Shown: positions 7,955-16,244, counted from the first letter of the stretch. The stretch: DNA of 64,000 nucleotides from Catenulispora sp. MAP5-51 (GCF_041261205.1 NZ_JBGCCH010000001.1:186001-250000), one strand, 5' to 3'. Notes: generated from the sequence alone by a model not told the origin. Numbers and translations: made by a program.

Positions 7955-8545
7955 ATGAACGAAACCGCCCGTTCGCTCGGGGGGCGGCTGCCGCTGACCG
8001 ACCCGGCGGCGCTCGCCCCCGCGCAGCGCGAGCTCTACGACCAGCTGATCAGCTCGTGGGTGGTGTTCACCGACAAGCTGGGCATCCAGTCGACGACCCA
8101 GGACGGTCGCCTGATCGGCCCCTTCAACGCGCTGCTGCTGCACCCCGAGGTGACGGCGAAGCTGTTGGAGTTCCAGGCCGCCGAGTCGGCGAACACCGGG
8201 CTGACGCCGACCGTGCGCGAAGTGGTGATCATCGTACTGGGGTCGGTCTACGGCGCGGACTACGAGCTGTACGCGCACGAGATCGTCGGGCGGGCCGTCG
8301 GGCTGGCGGACGACCAGGTCGCGGCGCTGGTCGGCGGGGACATCCCGGAGGACCTCGGCGAGCACGAGAAGCTCGCGGCACGGCTCACGCGCGCGATGGC
8401 GACGCGTCATCACATCGACGAGGAGCTGTACCGGGCGGCGGAGTCGGCCTTCGGGGCGAAGGGCCTGTTCGACATCGCCGCGGTGATGGGCGTCTATCAC
8501 ACGGTGTGCACCATGCTCACGCTGTTCGAGGTGCCGGCGCCGTAG
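7955..8545 (+). CDS. carboxymuconolactone decarboxylase-like protein
   Basis: A 196-residue protein of the CMD/AhpD-like superfamily. The region 65-110 carries the family signature with TPTVREVVIIVLGSVY followed by ADYELYAHEIVGRAVGL, containing the conserved Glu and His. The CxxC pair used by AhpD-type peroxidase adaptors is absent, so a disulfide relay role is unlikely. Decarboxylase-like or unknown chemistry remains. The ATG at 7955 is preferred because the family-like sequence starts just after it and the frame upstream overlaps another gene. A hairpin follows the stop. Substrate unknown. Confidence 0.8.
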   Translation: MNETARSLGGRLPLTDPAALAPAQRELYDQLISSWVVFTDKLGIQSTTQDGRLIGPFNALLLHPEVTAKLLEFQAAESANTGLTPTVREVVIIVLGSVYGADYELYAHEIVGRAVGLADDQVAALVGGDIPEDLGEHEKLAARLTRAMATRHHIDEELYRAAESAFGAKGLFDIAAVMGVYHTVCTMLTLFEVPAP

Positions 8546-8583
8546 GCGTCAGGCCGCAGGAAGCGCTCCGGAAGCGCTGACGC
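8546..8583 (+). terminator. hairpin directly after the CMD-like gene
   Basis: GCGTCAG (8546-8552) pairs with CTGACGC (8577-8583), and AGCGCT occurs on both sides of the loop, giving an alternative inner stem. It starts on the base after the TAG. It separates the CMD-like gene from the membrane/TIR operon. Confidence 0.6.
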
Positions 8584-8648
8584 ACTTTCGCCGGAAGTGA
8601 CGGAACTGGTCCCATGCCTTTCTCGGTCTGGGACGATGGCCGTCCCGA

Positions 8649-8668
8649 TGAATCAGTCTTCTGATTCA
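8649..8668. promoter_or_regulatory. inverted repeat upstream of the TIR operon
   Basis: TGAATCAG-TCTT-CTGATTCA is a perfect 8-bp inverted repeat with a 4-base centre, 28 bases before the first ATG of the operon. It is AT-rich against the background. The same TGAATCAG-N4-CTGA pattern occurs immediately before the NACHT gene at 33670. It is a good operator candidate, although an RNA hairpin cannot be excluded. Confidence 0.55.
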
Positions 8669-8696
8669 CTTTCCGCAATGTGCGTGAGGAGTAAAC

Positions 8697-8963
8697 ATGG
8701 ACGTACGAACGTCCGCCTCCGTCCGGCATGAGCCGGAGGTGTTCGGCGACCCCAGGGCCGGCCACTCCTATCCGGCCCCGATGTTGTGGCCCAGGTCGAA
8801 CACGCTGCGGGTGGGCGCGGCCGTGCTCATCGCGGTGGTGCTCGGCGTCGTCATCGTGCTCGCTGTGCGGCCGTGGGATTCGAGCTCCCCGTCCTATGAC
8901 GACAACTACAACTACAACAACCCTTACGGGCAGGGCGCGGCCGTGCACGGGGGTCTGCGATGA
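8697..8963 (+). CDS. small single-pass membrane protein, first gene of TIR operon
   Basis: An 88-residue protein with a soluble N-terminus of about 35 residues and one membrane helix at about 39-58 (VGAAVLIAVVLGVVIVLAV). A polar tail follows that is rich in Tyr, Asn and Asp (DDNYNYNNPYG). GTGAGGAG lies just before the ATG. The stop overlaps the next start as ATGA, so translation is coupled to the 495-residue membrane protein. No family is recognised. As the first gene of an operon ending in a TIR-like protein it may be a sensor, anchor or chaperone of that system; this is inference from coupling only. Confidence 0.7.
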   Translation: MDVRTSASVRHEPEVFGDPRAGHSYPAPMLWPRSNTLRVGAAVLIAVVLGVVIVLAVRPWDSSSPSYDDNYNYNNPYGQGAAVHGGLR

Positions 8964-10447
8964 CCTCGCATCGGAACCTCTCCCAGAGCGCCGCGACCCG
9001 GCTGATGTGCGCCGGTACGTACTCCGACCCGGGTTTCAGGAAGCGGGTCATCGAGGAGTTCAGGACCTTCGCGCACCGGATCGCCCCGTCCTACGGCTAC
9101 GACGCGGTGCCCGTGGTCGCCCACGCCCTCTCGGCCCAGCAGCTGCGCTCCATGCAGGTCGGGCTCACCGGCTGCGGCGGCGCCGTCATCGCGGTGCTGT
9201 GGATGGCCGGTCAGATCGACCTCATCGCCGCGCTGCTGTTCATGGCCTTCGTGGCGTGGACGCTCTCCTTCCTGCGGCGCCTGGTGGTCGTCGAGACCAT
9301 GGCGACCCGGTTGCGGGCGGAGACGTTCACCGGCGCCTGTCCTCGGACCTCCGCCCTGACCCCGGACCTCGTCGACCGGGTGGCGCAGGAGCAGGCGGTC
9401 GACGGGGTGATCTACTACGGCGGCTACAAGCCGTTCGTCGGTGCCGGGGTGGACGTCAAGGAGTGGTCCAACGCCCAGGTGCTCATCCCCGCGCGGCACG
9501 ATCCGCTGGCCTCCGTCATCGGGAACCGGAACGGCGACACCCTGCCCGGGCCGCGTGGGAACGGCTCGGAGTCCGGGCAGATCATCCCGTTCAAGGTCGA
9601 GGACATCACGTCGTTCGTGGAGAAGCGTCTGACCGCCGTGCTGCGTGAGGAGGCTGCCGAGGACCGCAAGGTGGAGGGTCTGACGATCGAGCGCCCGCAG
9701 TACCGGAAGGCCGTCGGCTACGGCACACCCCAGGGAGACGGATCGGTCAGTTTCGAGACGATCCACTGGCGCGAGAACTACGACGCCGCCCGTGAATACC
9801 TGTGCGTCCGTGTCGGCTCCTGGAACCAGGAACTGGTGACGTCCATGTTCGTGGGCTTCGATCTCAAGGGCGACACCCTCTACACCGAATTCCACACCTA
9901 CGTCCTTCCGCCGATCAGAGCCGACTTCCACCTCGTCGATCAGTTGCCCCCGGTTCTGGGACCCGGCGTCGTGATGCGGGCCGCCTGGCACGCGCTGAAG
10001 GCGGTCGTCGCCGAGGCGTTCGCCCCGGTCGCGGCGCTGCTGCAGGCCGTCGGGCGCGGTCTTGAACGGCGGAAGTCGGGCGGCGCCGGTGAAGCCGCGT
10101 ACAGCGAGCTCAACCTGTCGGCGTACACCGTGCCCGTCGCCGGCCGCGGCGCCGTGGTCAGCCTGCGCGAGCTGGCCGCCAGCCCGGTGTACCACCACTT
10201 CTTCCAGAAGCGGGACGCGGGCAAGTACACGAAGATCGTGGAGCGCTGCCTGCTGGAGGCCATCGAGTCCTTCCTGCGCGACCACAACGTCGACCTCGCC
10301 GACCACGCGGTGTTCCAGAACACGATCCTCGGCGACGTCATCGCCCACCACGGCAGCGGCCACATCAGCAGCCGGAACAGCGGAACGCAGACGCAGGGCG
10401 ACCAGTCGCCCGTGAATGCCCGGGCCGGCAAGGGCGGGCCGTCATGA
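8960..10447 (+). CDS. two-helix membrane protein with a C-terminal tail shared with the TIR protein
   Basis: A 495-residue protein. Residues 1-65 are soluble, two membrane helices lie at about 68-84 and 87-104, and a cytoplasmic domain of about 350 residues follows. Its last 45 residues carry HHGSGHIS, NSGT and QGDQSPVNA. The N-terminus of the next protein has HHGTGNIS, NSGT and QGDHSPVNA at the same spacing. The tail is Gly/Ser/Asn-rich and probably a docking tag. The central domain matches no family I can name. The start overlaps the upstream stop (ATGA) and the stop overlaps the next start (ATGA), so all three genes are translated as one unit. A membrane platform that recruits the TIR protein is my inference. 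Confidence 0.75.
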   Translation: MTSHRNLSQSAATRLMCAGTYSDPGFRKRVIEEFRTFAHRIAPSYGYDAVPVVAHALSAQQLRSMQVGLTGCGGAVIAVLWMAGQIDLIAALLFMAFVAWTLSFLRRLVVVETMATRLRAETFTGACPRTSALTPDLVDRVAQEQAVDGVIYYGGYKPFVGAGVDVKEWSNAQVLIPARHDPLASVIGNRNGDTLPGPRGNGSESGQIIPFKVEDITSFVEKRLTAVLREEAAEDRKVEGLTIERPQYRKAVGYGTPQGDGSVSFETIHWRENYDAAREYLCVRVGSWNQELVTSMFVGFDLKGDTLYTEFHTYVLPPIRADFHLVDQLPPVLGPGVVMRAAWHALKAVVAEAFAPVAALLQAVGRGLERRKSGGAGEAAYSELNLSAYTVPVAGRGAVVSLRELAASPVYHHFFQKRDAGKYTKIVERCLLEAIESFLRDHNVDLADHAVFQNTILGDVIAHHGSGHISSRNSGTQTQGDQSPVNARAGKGGPS

Positions 10448-11154
10448 GCGAGCACGGCTCCGTCACCCACCACGGAACCGGGAACATCAGCGTCGGCAAC
10501 TCCGGCACTCTGAGCCAGGGCGATCACTCACCGGTCAACGCGCCGCCGGGAGGCGCCGCCGCCCAAGGTCTCGCGCCGTCGCAGAGCCAGACCGGGGCAG
10601 CGGCCGCGAGCCCGGACAAGAGCCGTAACGTGTTCGTCGTGCACGGCCGCGACATGCAGGTGGCGACCGCGATGTTCGATCTGCTCCGGGCCCTGGACCT
10701 GGTTCCGCTGGAGTGGGAGCAGCTGGTCGCCGCCACCGGCCATGCCGTCCCCTTCCTCGGAGACGTCGTTCACCGGGCCCCGAGGCAGGCGCAGGCCGCG
10801 CTGGTCCTGTTCACGCCGGACGACGTCGTCATGCTCCATCGCGACCTGCACGGACCGGGCGAAGCCCTCCACGAGACGCGCCGGACGTGCCAGCCCCGGC
10901 CGAACGTGCTGATCGAGCTCGGCATGGTCCTGGCGGTCTATCCGGAGCGGACCGTCCTGGTCGAGGTCGGCGGGATCCGGCCGATCGCCGACATCGCGGG
11001 CCGCAACTTCATCCATTTCGACGGCTCCCAGCACGCGGTGTGGAAGCTCGCGGACCGCTTGAAGGTGGCCGGCTGCGCGGTCGACGACAGGGCACTGCGG
11101 CAGTTGTCCGTCGAAGCGTTCCAGGGCTGGGACGCCTACGAACGGCACCCCTGA
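10444..11154 (+). CDS. TIR-like nucleotide-binding protein (predicted NAD-processing)
   Basis: A 236-residue protein. Residues 1-60 form a Gly/Ser/Ala-rich tag whose HHGTGNIS...NSGT...QGDHSPVNA motif repeats the tail of the preceding protein. Residues 61-215 form a TIR-like domain of the kind annotated as predicted nucleotide-binding protein with TIR-like domain (Pfam PF10137, also in CBASS/Pycsar effectors). It has NVFVVHGRD, LEWEQL, AQAALVLFTPDD and PRPNVLIELGM. Glu159 in the last motif is at the place of the catalytic Glu of NAD-cleaving TIR domains. The gene is the third of a coupled operon and faces the Macro-domain membrane protein. It may cleave NAD or make a nucleotide signal in phage defence; the family is known, the role here is inferred. 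Confidence 0.85.
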   Translation: MSEHGSVTHHGTGNISVGNSGTLSQGDHSPVNAPPGGAAAQGLAPSQSQTGAAAASPDKSRNVFVVHGRDMQVATAMFDLLRALDLVPLEWEQLVAATGHAVPFLGDVVHRAPRQAQAALVLFTPDDVVMLHRDLHGPGEALHETRRTCQPRPNVLIELGMVLAVYPERTVLVEVGGIRPIADIAGRNFIHFDGSQHAVWKLADRLKVAGCAVDDRALRQLSVEAFQGWDAYERHP

Positions 11155-11211
11155 GCGCGGGGGGTGCAGGCCGGCGCAGCCGGGTTTCGGGCTGGTCCCG
11201 TCCTCGTCTTC

Positions 11212-12075
11212 TCAGGCTCGGGACGGCCCGGAACCCAGAGAGCCGAGGAACGCCTCGGCCTCCCGGAGATCGATCTGCCGGAAGACCTCCGGCCGGAGCA
11301 CGATCCGCAGCTCGCGGCAGATGCGACGCTGGCGGGATCTGGTCACGAACGACAACAGGAGCAGCCGGAGCAGGCTCTCGGCATCGAGGAAGTCGATCCG
11401 GGAGAGCCCGTATCCGATCAGCGGCAACGCCAGCCGCTCGTGCTGGCCGTGGCGGTAGACGGCGTCCCACAGCCGCTCCAGGCTGAACCAGAGCTCCTCG
11501 ACGCCGGACTCGGCGACGCAGTCGTTGCTGATCCGGCTGTAGGCGACGGCGAAGACCAGCCGAGGCCGCTCGCCCAGGACGGCGACGGTGCCGAGCTCGT
11601 AGCGACTCAGCTTTCCCACCGGCTTGTCCGCCCGGTCCTCGACGACCACCGGTCTGGCCTCCCGCAATCCCGCGTCCAGGTCCTTGTCCAGCAGCAGCAC
11701 CTTGCCGTTGTACCGGCGCCGGAGCAGCTGGCCCTGCAAGCTGTCCGGGTTGACCACGGCGCCGCCGGCGACGCAGGTGTCGAAGGTGTCCGAGAAGCCG
11801 ACGACCAGATGCCCCTCTTCCTCGAACAGGTCGCCCGGCACGATCGAGACGGACATGTCGGGCAGGGAAAAGGTTCGCCGCACCTGCTGTCTGGGCCACG
11901 AGCGGAATGTGCCGAACGCCAGACAGAACGCCAGCGAGACGATGGTGACGGGTCCGGGGTCGGAGAGCGCGCGCGGAAACAGCTGACCCACGAACTGGAC
12001 CACGGCTGAGACGGCCCCGAACCCGATCAGCACACTGCCGAGGAAGTGGCGGGCTCCACGTCGGCGCGGCCTCAC
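11212..12075 (-). CDS. membrane-anchored ThsA-type Macro-domain protein
   Basis: A 287-residue protein with two membrane helices at about 11-33 and 43-60, then a Macro-like domain at about 72-285. The domain has GDLFE, LVVGFSDTFD, SLQGQL, KPVGKLSRYELGTVAV, AYSRISNDCVAES, SLERLWDAV and LPLIGYGLSR. This pattern is the DUF6430/ThsA Macro family (PF20016) as I remember it. Two helices followed by this Macro domain is the layout of ThsA effectors in type II Thoeris phage defence. There, a TIR-made ADP-ribose-type signal binds the Macro domain and the membrane part damages the cell. The start is GTG at 12073-12075. The gene converges on the TIR gene and diverges from a regulator carrying the same domain. 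Effector role is inference from architecture and context. Confidence 0.85.
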   Translation of the reverse strand: MRPRRRGARHFLGSVLIGFGAVSAVVQFVGQLFPRALSDPGPVTIVSLAFCLAFGTFRSWPRQQVRRTFSLPDMSVSIVPGDLFEEEGHLVVGFSDTFDTCVAGGAVVNPDSLQGQLLRRRYNGKVLLLDKDLDAGLREARPVVVEDRADKPVGKLSRYELGTVAVLGERPRLVFAVAYSRISNDCVAESGVEELWFSLERLWDAVYRHGQHERLALPLIGYGLSRIDFLDAESLLRLLLLSFVTRSRQRRICRELRIVLRPEVFRQIDLREAEAFLGSLGSGPSRA

Positions 12076-12155
12076 GGTGTCACCGAAAGACCGGAGTTCG
12101 TTCCTCCCGCCTTGGTATGCTTTCGGCGGCCACGACAGCTCGCGGAGGAGTGCGT

Positions 12156-13523
12156 ATGACGCGCGTCCGGGTCAGCATCCTGGGTCCGGCGCGCCTCGAG
12201 GTGGACGGCGAGCCGGTCGCTCTGCCGCCGCTGACGACCAGGCTGCTGGTACGGCTCGTCGCCGCGGAGGGTGAGGCGGTGTCGGTGCCGCAGCTGCGCA
12301 AAGACGTGTGGCACACCGTCGACACCGGTACCCATGCCGAGATGCGGGGCCGCAACGAGGTCCAGAAGCGGATCTTCGCGCTCCGGCGGCACCTGGACGC
12401 CACGGATCGCCTGCGTACCGAGCAGCTGCTCGTCGGACCTCGGCCCACCACCGCCTACCGGCTCGTGCTGGGTCCCGATGAGCTCGACGCCGCGGCCTTC
12501 ACCCGGCTGACGAACGACGCGCTGCGCGCCACCGCCTCGGCGGCCGAAGGGCTGCTCGTCGACGCGGTCGAGCTGTGGCGGGAGCGCCCCCTGCCCGAAG
12601 CCGCCGACGCGGAGTACGCGCGGCTGCTCATCCGGCGCCTGGCCGGGACATATCAGGCCGCGCGCACCGAGTTGGTCCGCGTGCGCACCGCGCTGGGGCG
12701 CCCGGAACTGGCTCTCCCGCTCGCCGAGAAGCTGGCCGGGGAGGATCCGGACGACGCCCGCGCGGTGGCGGCGCTGGCGCGGGTACGGAGCCGGTTGCGC
12801 GACGACCGCAACGGCGACGTGATCGTCCGCCACGAGCTCCCGCACCTGCGCACCGCGGTGGCCGTCGTCGGCGGCGACCTGTTCGAGCAGCACGACGCGA
12901 ACCTGGTGATCGGGTTCAGCGACACCTTCGACGTGACCGTCGACGACGACTTCGTCATCAGCCGCACGAGCCTGCAGGGCCAGCTCGCCGAGCGCCTGTT
13001 CGCCGGCTCGGTGCGGGACCTGGACCGCGCGCTCAGGCGCGGTCTGCGCACCGTGAAACCCGTCGGGGTCGAGAGCGTCCGCGACAAGCCCCGCGGCAAG
13101 CGCGTCCGCTATCCCCTCGGCACCGTCGTCGCGATCCCCCTGGACGGCCGCCGCATCTTCGCCACCGCGTACTCGTGTCTGGGCAACGATCTGGTGGCCC
13201 GGTCGGAGCCCGAAGACCTGCGCCAGAGCCTGGAGCGAGTGTGGGAGGCCGTGTCCCGCTACGGCATGCGCAAGCCGGTGGCCGTCCCGCTGGTGGGCTC
13301 GGGCCTGGCCCGCCTGGTCGGCCTGGACCGCGGCCAGCTCCTGGCCCTGATCGTCGAGTCCTTCGTCGAAGCCGGCCGCCGCCTCCCCGCGATGACGCCG
13401 GAACTGCGGATCGTCCTCCTGCCTGCGGAGCTGCGAAGAACAGATCTCAGCGAAGCCCAGCACCTGCTCTCGGGCCTGACCCAAGCCGCGGACCACGTAC
13501 AGGACCGCCGCGACAGCCGTTAG
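12156..13523 (+). CDS. SARP-type regulator fused to a ThsA-type Macro domain
   Basis: A 455-residue protein. Residues 3-105 form an OmpR-type winged helix of the SARP kind (VSILGPARLEVDGE, LPPLTTRLLVRLVAAEGEAV). Residues 110-215 form a BTAD-like helical domain (DAAAFTRL, GLLVDAVELWRERPL). Residues 232-445 form a Macro domain closely related to that of the divergent membrane protein, with GDLFE, LVIGFSDTFD, SLQGQL, RYPLGTVVAI, AYSCLGNDLVARS, SLERVWEAV and VPLVGSGLAR. ATG 12156 has GGAGGAG five bases upstream; an earlier in-frame ATG at 12117 has none. SARP proteins activate transcription, so the Macro domain probably makes that activity depend on an ADP-ribose-type nucleotide. I know of no described member with this architecture. 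Confidence 0.85.
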   Translation: MTRVRVSILGPARLEVDGEPVALPPLTTRLLVRLVAAEGEAVSVPQLRKDVWHTVDTGTHAEMRGRNEVQKRIFALRRHLDATDRLRTEQLLVGPRPTTAYRLVLGPDELDAAAFTRLTNDALRATASAAEGLLVDAVELWRERPLPEAADAEYARLLIRRLAGTYQAARTELVRVRTALGRPELALPLAEKLAGEDPDDARAVAALARVRSRLRDDRNGDVIVRHELPHLRTAVAVVGGDLFEQHDANLVIGFSDTFDVTVDDDFVISRTSLQGQLAERLFAGSVRDLDRALRRGLRTVKPVGVESVRDKPRGKRVRYPLGTVVAIPLDGRRIFATAYSCLGNDLVARSEPEDLRQSLERVWEAVSRYGMRKPVAVPLVGSGLARLVGLDRGQLLALIVESFVEAGRRLPAMTPELRIVLLPAELRRTDLSEAQHLLSGLTQAADHVQDRRDSR

Positions 13524-13765
13524 CCCGCGCACCAGTCGTCCCGTTCCGTGATCCGCTCCCCTCCTGGCGTCGGATCCGACGCCACCGCGGAAAAGCGTTG
13601 CCACATCGCCCATAGGAGACCCCGCGGCGCTTCCGGCGCCAGTATCGAGGCTCTTCCTGCCCGATTCCGGCGCCGCGCGAGTCTTCCCACCAATCCGTGG
13701 ATCCGCCGGCTCCGAATAGTTCGTGTGAAGGTGCAGCGGACGATCACGGTGAACAAGCCCATGCC

Positions 13766-13990
13766 TCAAGTGAGGCGCTCAAGCGCAGCGGCGCGAACCA
13801 GGATCCGACACTCGTGTGTCCAGCTGCCGGAAGCGTCCTTGCCGCACAACACATGGATGACTACCTCGTCTTCGTCGAACGGCATCCCGTCGACGCCCCG
13901 CTCGCGCAGTCAACCCTGCAGAATCGCCTTCGGCCGCAGCGGTCCGGGACCGGTCTCGAAGACCCCGATGCTGATCGACTCGTCGCTCAC
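13766..13990 (-). pseudogene. small coding remnant with an in-frame TGA
   Basis: On the minus strand a frame from GTG at 13988-13990 reads VSDESISIGVFETGPGPL and continues to LQG. A TGA follows at 13910-13912, and then the same frame goes on LRERGVDGMPFDEDEVV, IHVLCGKD and TRSW-like HECRILVRAAALERLT to TGA at 13766-13768. Both halves have strongly GC-biased third positions, the mark of real coding in this genome, so the central TGA looks like an inactivating point mutation in a 74-codon gene. Read-through is possible but unsupported. The rest of the 518-bp gap between the SARP-Macro gene and oligopeptidase B shows no other coding frame or strong hairpin. Confidence 0.5.
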
Positions 13991-14041
13991 GGCATCGATA
14001 ATGCCCGACTGTGGTCGCTTCCCGCCGCCTAGACTTCCCGC

Positions 14042-16198
14042 ATGAAGCCGCCAGTAGCTGCCCGCCGTGACCATGAACGCTCTCGCCACGGCGACGTCGT
14101 CAACGATCCCTACTTCTGGTTGATCGACCGGGAGGACGACGAGGTTCTGGCGTACCTCAAGGACGAGAACGCCTATACCCAGGCCGCGACCGCTGATCTT
14201 GCGGAGCTGCGGGAGACGATCTTCCAGGAGATCAAGTCCCGGACGAAGGAGACGGATCTGTCCGTCCCCACCCGCAAGGGCGATTGGTGGTATTACTCCC
14301 GCAGCGTCGAGGGTCTGCAGTATTCGATCCACTGCCGTGTCGCCGCCGACGGCCCGACCCCTCCGGCCCTTCCCGAGGACGGCTCCGCCTTGCCCGGCGA
14401 GCACGTCCTGCTCGACGGCAACGTGCTGGCCGAGGGCCACGACTTCTGCTCCCTCGGCGGATTCGAGATCTCTCCCGACGGCCGGCTCCTGGCGTACTCC
14501 TTCGACTTCTCCGGCGACGAGCGCTACACGCTGAAGGTGCGCGACCTGTCCACCGGCGCGGACCTGGCCGACGAGGTCGGCAACACCTACGTCTCGCTGG
14601 CCTGGTCCCGCGATGCCTCCACGCTCTTCTACACCACGATCAACGACTCCTCCCGGGTCTACCGCGTGCACCGGCACATCCTCGGGACGCCGGCGGAGCA
14701 GGATGTGATCCTCCTCCAGGAGGACGACGAGCGCTTCTTCGTCGACGTCTCGCTCACCCGCAGCGAGCGGTTCCTGGAGATCAGCTGCCATTCGGAGATC
14801 ACCAGCGAGGTGCGGCTGCTGGACGCCGACGACCCGGCCGGGTCCTTCCGGATCGTCACGCCGCGGCGCAACGGCGTCGAGTACTCGGTCGAGCACTGGG
14901 CCCACCCCGGCGATCCGGCGCGCGACCTGCTGCTCGTGCTGCACAACGCCGACGGCAAGGTGGACTTCGAGCTCGCCACGACGCCGGCCGCGGCCCTGGG
15001 CGAGCACGCGGCGTGGACCCCGTTCGTCGCGCACCAGCCCGGCGTCCGCCTGAGCTCGGTCGACGCCTTCGCCGGCCACCTGGTCCTCGCCTACCGCCGC
15101 GACGGGCTCACCGGGCTCGCCGTCCATCCGGTCGACGCCGCCACCGGGACGCCGGCGGCGCAGGGCACGCCGATCGAGTTCCCCGAGACGATCTACCGCG
15201 TCGGCCCGGACGATAACCCCGACTACGACACCACCCGCTACCGCCTGGGCTACACCTCGATGGTCACCCCGCCGAGCGTGTACGACTACGACGTCACGGC
15301 CGGCGAGCTCACCCTGCTCAAGCAGCGGCCCGTGCTCGGCGGCTACGACCCCGCCGACTATGTGCAGGAGCGCATCTGGGCGACGGCCGAGGACGGCGTG
15401 CGCGTCCCGGTGACGCTGGTGTACAAGAAGGGCGTCGCGGCCGACGGCTCCAATCCCTGCCTGCTGCACGGATACGGCTCCTACGAGATCTCCGCGGACC
15501 CCTACTTCGCCGTCCCGCGCCTGAGCCTGCTCGATCGCGGCTTCGTCTACGCCATCGCCCACATCCGCGGCGGCGGCGAGATGGGCCGCCAGTGGTACGA
15601 GGACGGCAAGTTCCTCCACAAGCGCAACACCTTCACCGACTTCATCGCCGCCGGGCGCCACCTGGTCGCGGAGGGCTGGACCAGCAAGGACCGCATCGTC
15701 GGGCGCGGCGCGAGCGCCGGCGGCCTGCTGATGGGCGCCGTGGCCAACCTCGCGCCGGACGACTTCCGCGCGATCGTCGCCGGGGTCCCGTTCGTGGACG
15801 CGCTGAACACGATCCTGGACCCGGACCTGCCGCTGACCGTCATGGAGTGGGAGGAGTGGGGCAACCCGGTGGCGGACCCGGAGATCTACGCCTACATGAA
15901 GGGCTACAGCCCCTACGAGAACGTCGCGCAGGTGCAGTACCCCTCGATCCTGGCCATCACCAGCCTCAACGACACCCGCGTCGGCTTCCACGAGCCGGCC
16001 AAGTGGATCGCGCGGCTGCGGGCCGAGGCCGCCGGCGAGCAGGACTTCCTGCTGAAGACCGAGATGGAGGCCGGGCACGGCGGGCGCTCGGGGCGTTACA
16101 GCTCCTGGCAGGAGGAGGCTTTCAACCTCGCCTGGATCATCGCGAAGACGAAGGTGGAGGCGAACACGAGCGCGAAGGTGGCGGGGTCAGACCACTGA
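14042..16198 (+). CDS. ptrB: oligopeptidase B-like S9 serine peptidase
   Basis: A 718-residue cytoplasmic peptidase of family S9A, which cuts short peptides, in the oligopeptidase B type after Lys or Arg. The N-terminal 400 residues form a seven-bladed propeller preceded by the typical NDPYFWLIDREDDEVLAYLKDEN. The C-terminal hydrolase domain has IAHIRGGGEMGRQWYEDGK. The catalytic Ser is in GRGASAGGLLMG near residue 558, Asp in SLNDTRVGFHEPAKW near 645, and His in AGHGGRSG near 680. Length fits the family. It starts at ATG 14042 and is monocistronic, ending at a strong hairpin. Substrate class is family knowledge; the cellular role is peptide turnover. Confidence 0.92.
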   Translation: MKPPVAARRDHERSRHGDVVNDPYFWLIDREDDEVLAYLKDENAYTQAATADLAELRETIFQEIKSRTKETDLSVPTRKGDWWYYSRSVEGLQYSIHCRVAADGPTPPALPEDGSALPGEHVLLDGNVLAEGHDFCSLGGFEISPDGRLLAYSFDFSGDERYTLKVRDLSTGADLADEVGNTYVSLAWSRDASTLFYTTINDSSRVYRVHRHILGTPAEQDVILLQEDDERFFVDVSLTRSERFLEISCHSEITSEVRLLDADDPAGSFRIVTPRRNGVEYSVEHWAHPGDPARDLLLVLHNADGKVDFELATTPAAALGEHAAWTPFVAHQPGVRLSSVDAFAGHLVLAYRRDGLTGLAVHPVDAATGTPAAQGTPIEFPETIYRVGPDDNPDYDTTRYRLGYTSMVTPPSVYDYDVTAGELTLLKQRPVLGGYDPADYVQERIWATAEDGVRVPVTLVYKKGVAADGSNPCLLHGYGSYEISADPYFAVPRLSLLDRGFVYAIAHIRGGGEMGRQWYEDGKFLHKRNTFTDFIAAGRHLVAEGWTSKDRIVGRGASAGGLLMGAVANLAPDDFRAIVAGVPFVDALNTILDPDLPLTVMEWEEWGNPVADPEIYAYMKGYSPYENVAQVQYPSILAITSLNDTRVGFHEPAKWIARLRAEAAGEQDFLLKTEMEAGHGGRSGRYSSWQEEAFNLAWIIAKTKVEANTSAKVAGSDH

Positions 16199-16208
16199 TG
16201 ATGTGCGG

Positions 16209-16244
16209 CGGCCGGCCAAGCCCCATCCTGGGCTTGGCCGGCCG
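16209..16244. terminator. strong bidirectional terminator after ptrB
   Basis: A 15-bp perfect stem (16209-16223 with 16230-16244) with a 6-base loop is followed on the plus strand by TTGTTT. It begins 11 bases after the ptrB stop and lies just before the stop of the convergent YtxH-like gene, serving both. Confidence 0.85.

Noticed and set aside
11212..12075. Classical type I ThsA (SIR2-SLOG) effector
   Set aside because: No SIR2 or SLOG motifs are present; the protein has two membrane helices and a Macro-type domain instead.
13910..16078. 722-codon open frame antisense to oligopeptidase B
   Set aside because: Shadow of ptrB over most of its length; only its last 27 codons belong to the small broken gene described at 13766-13990.
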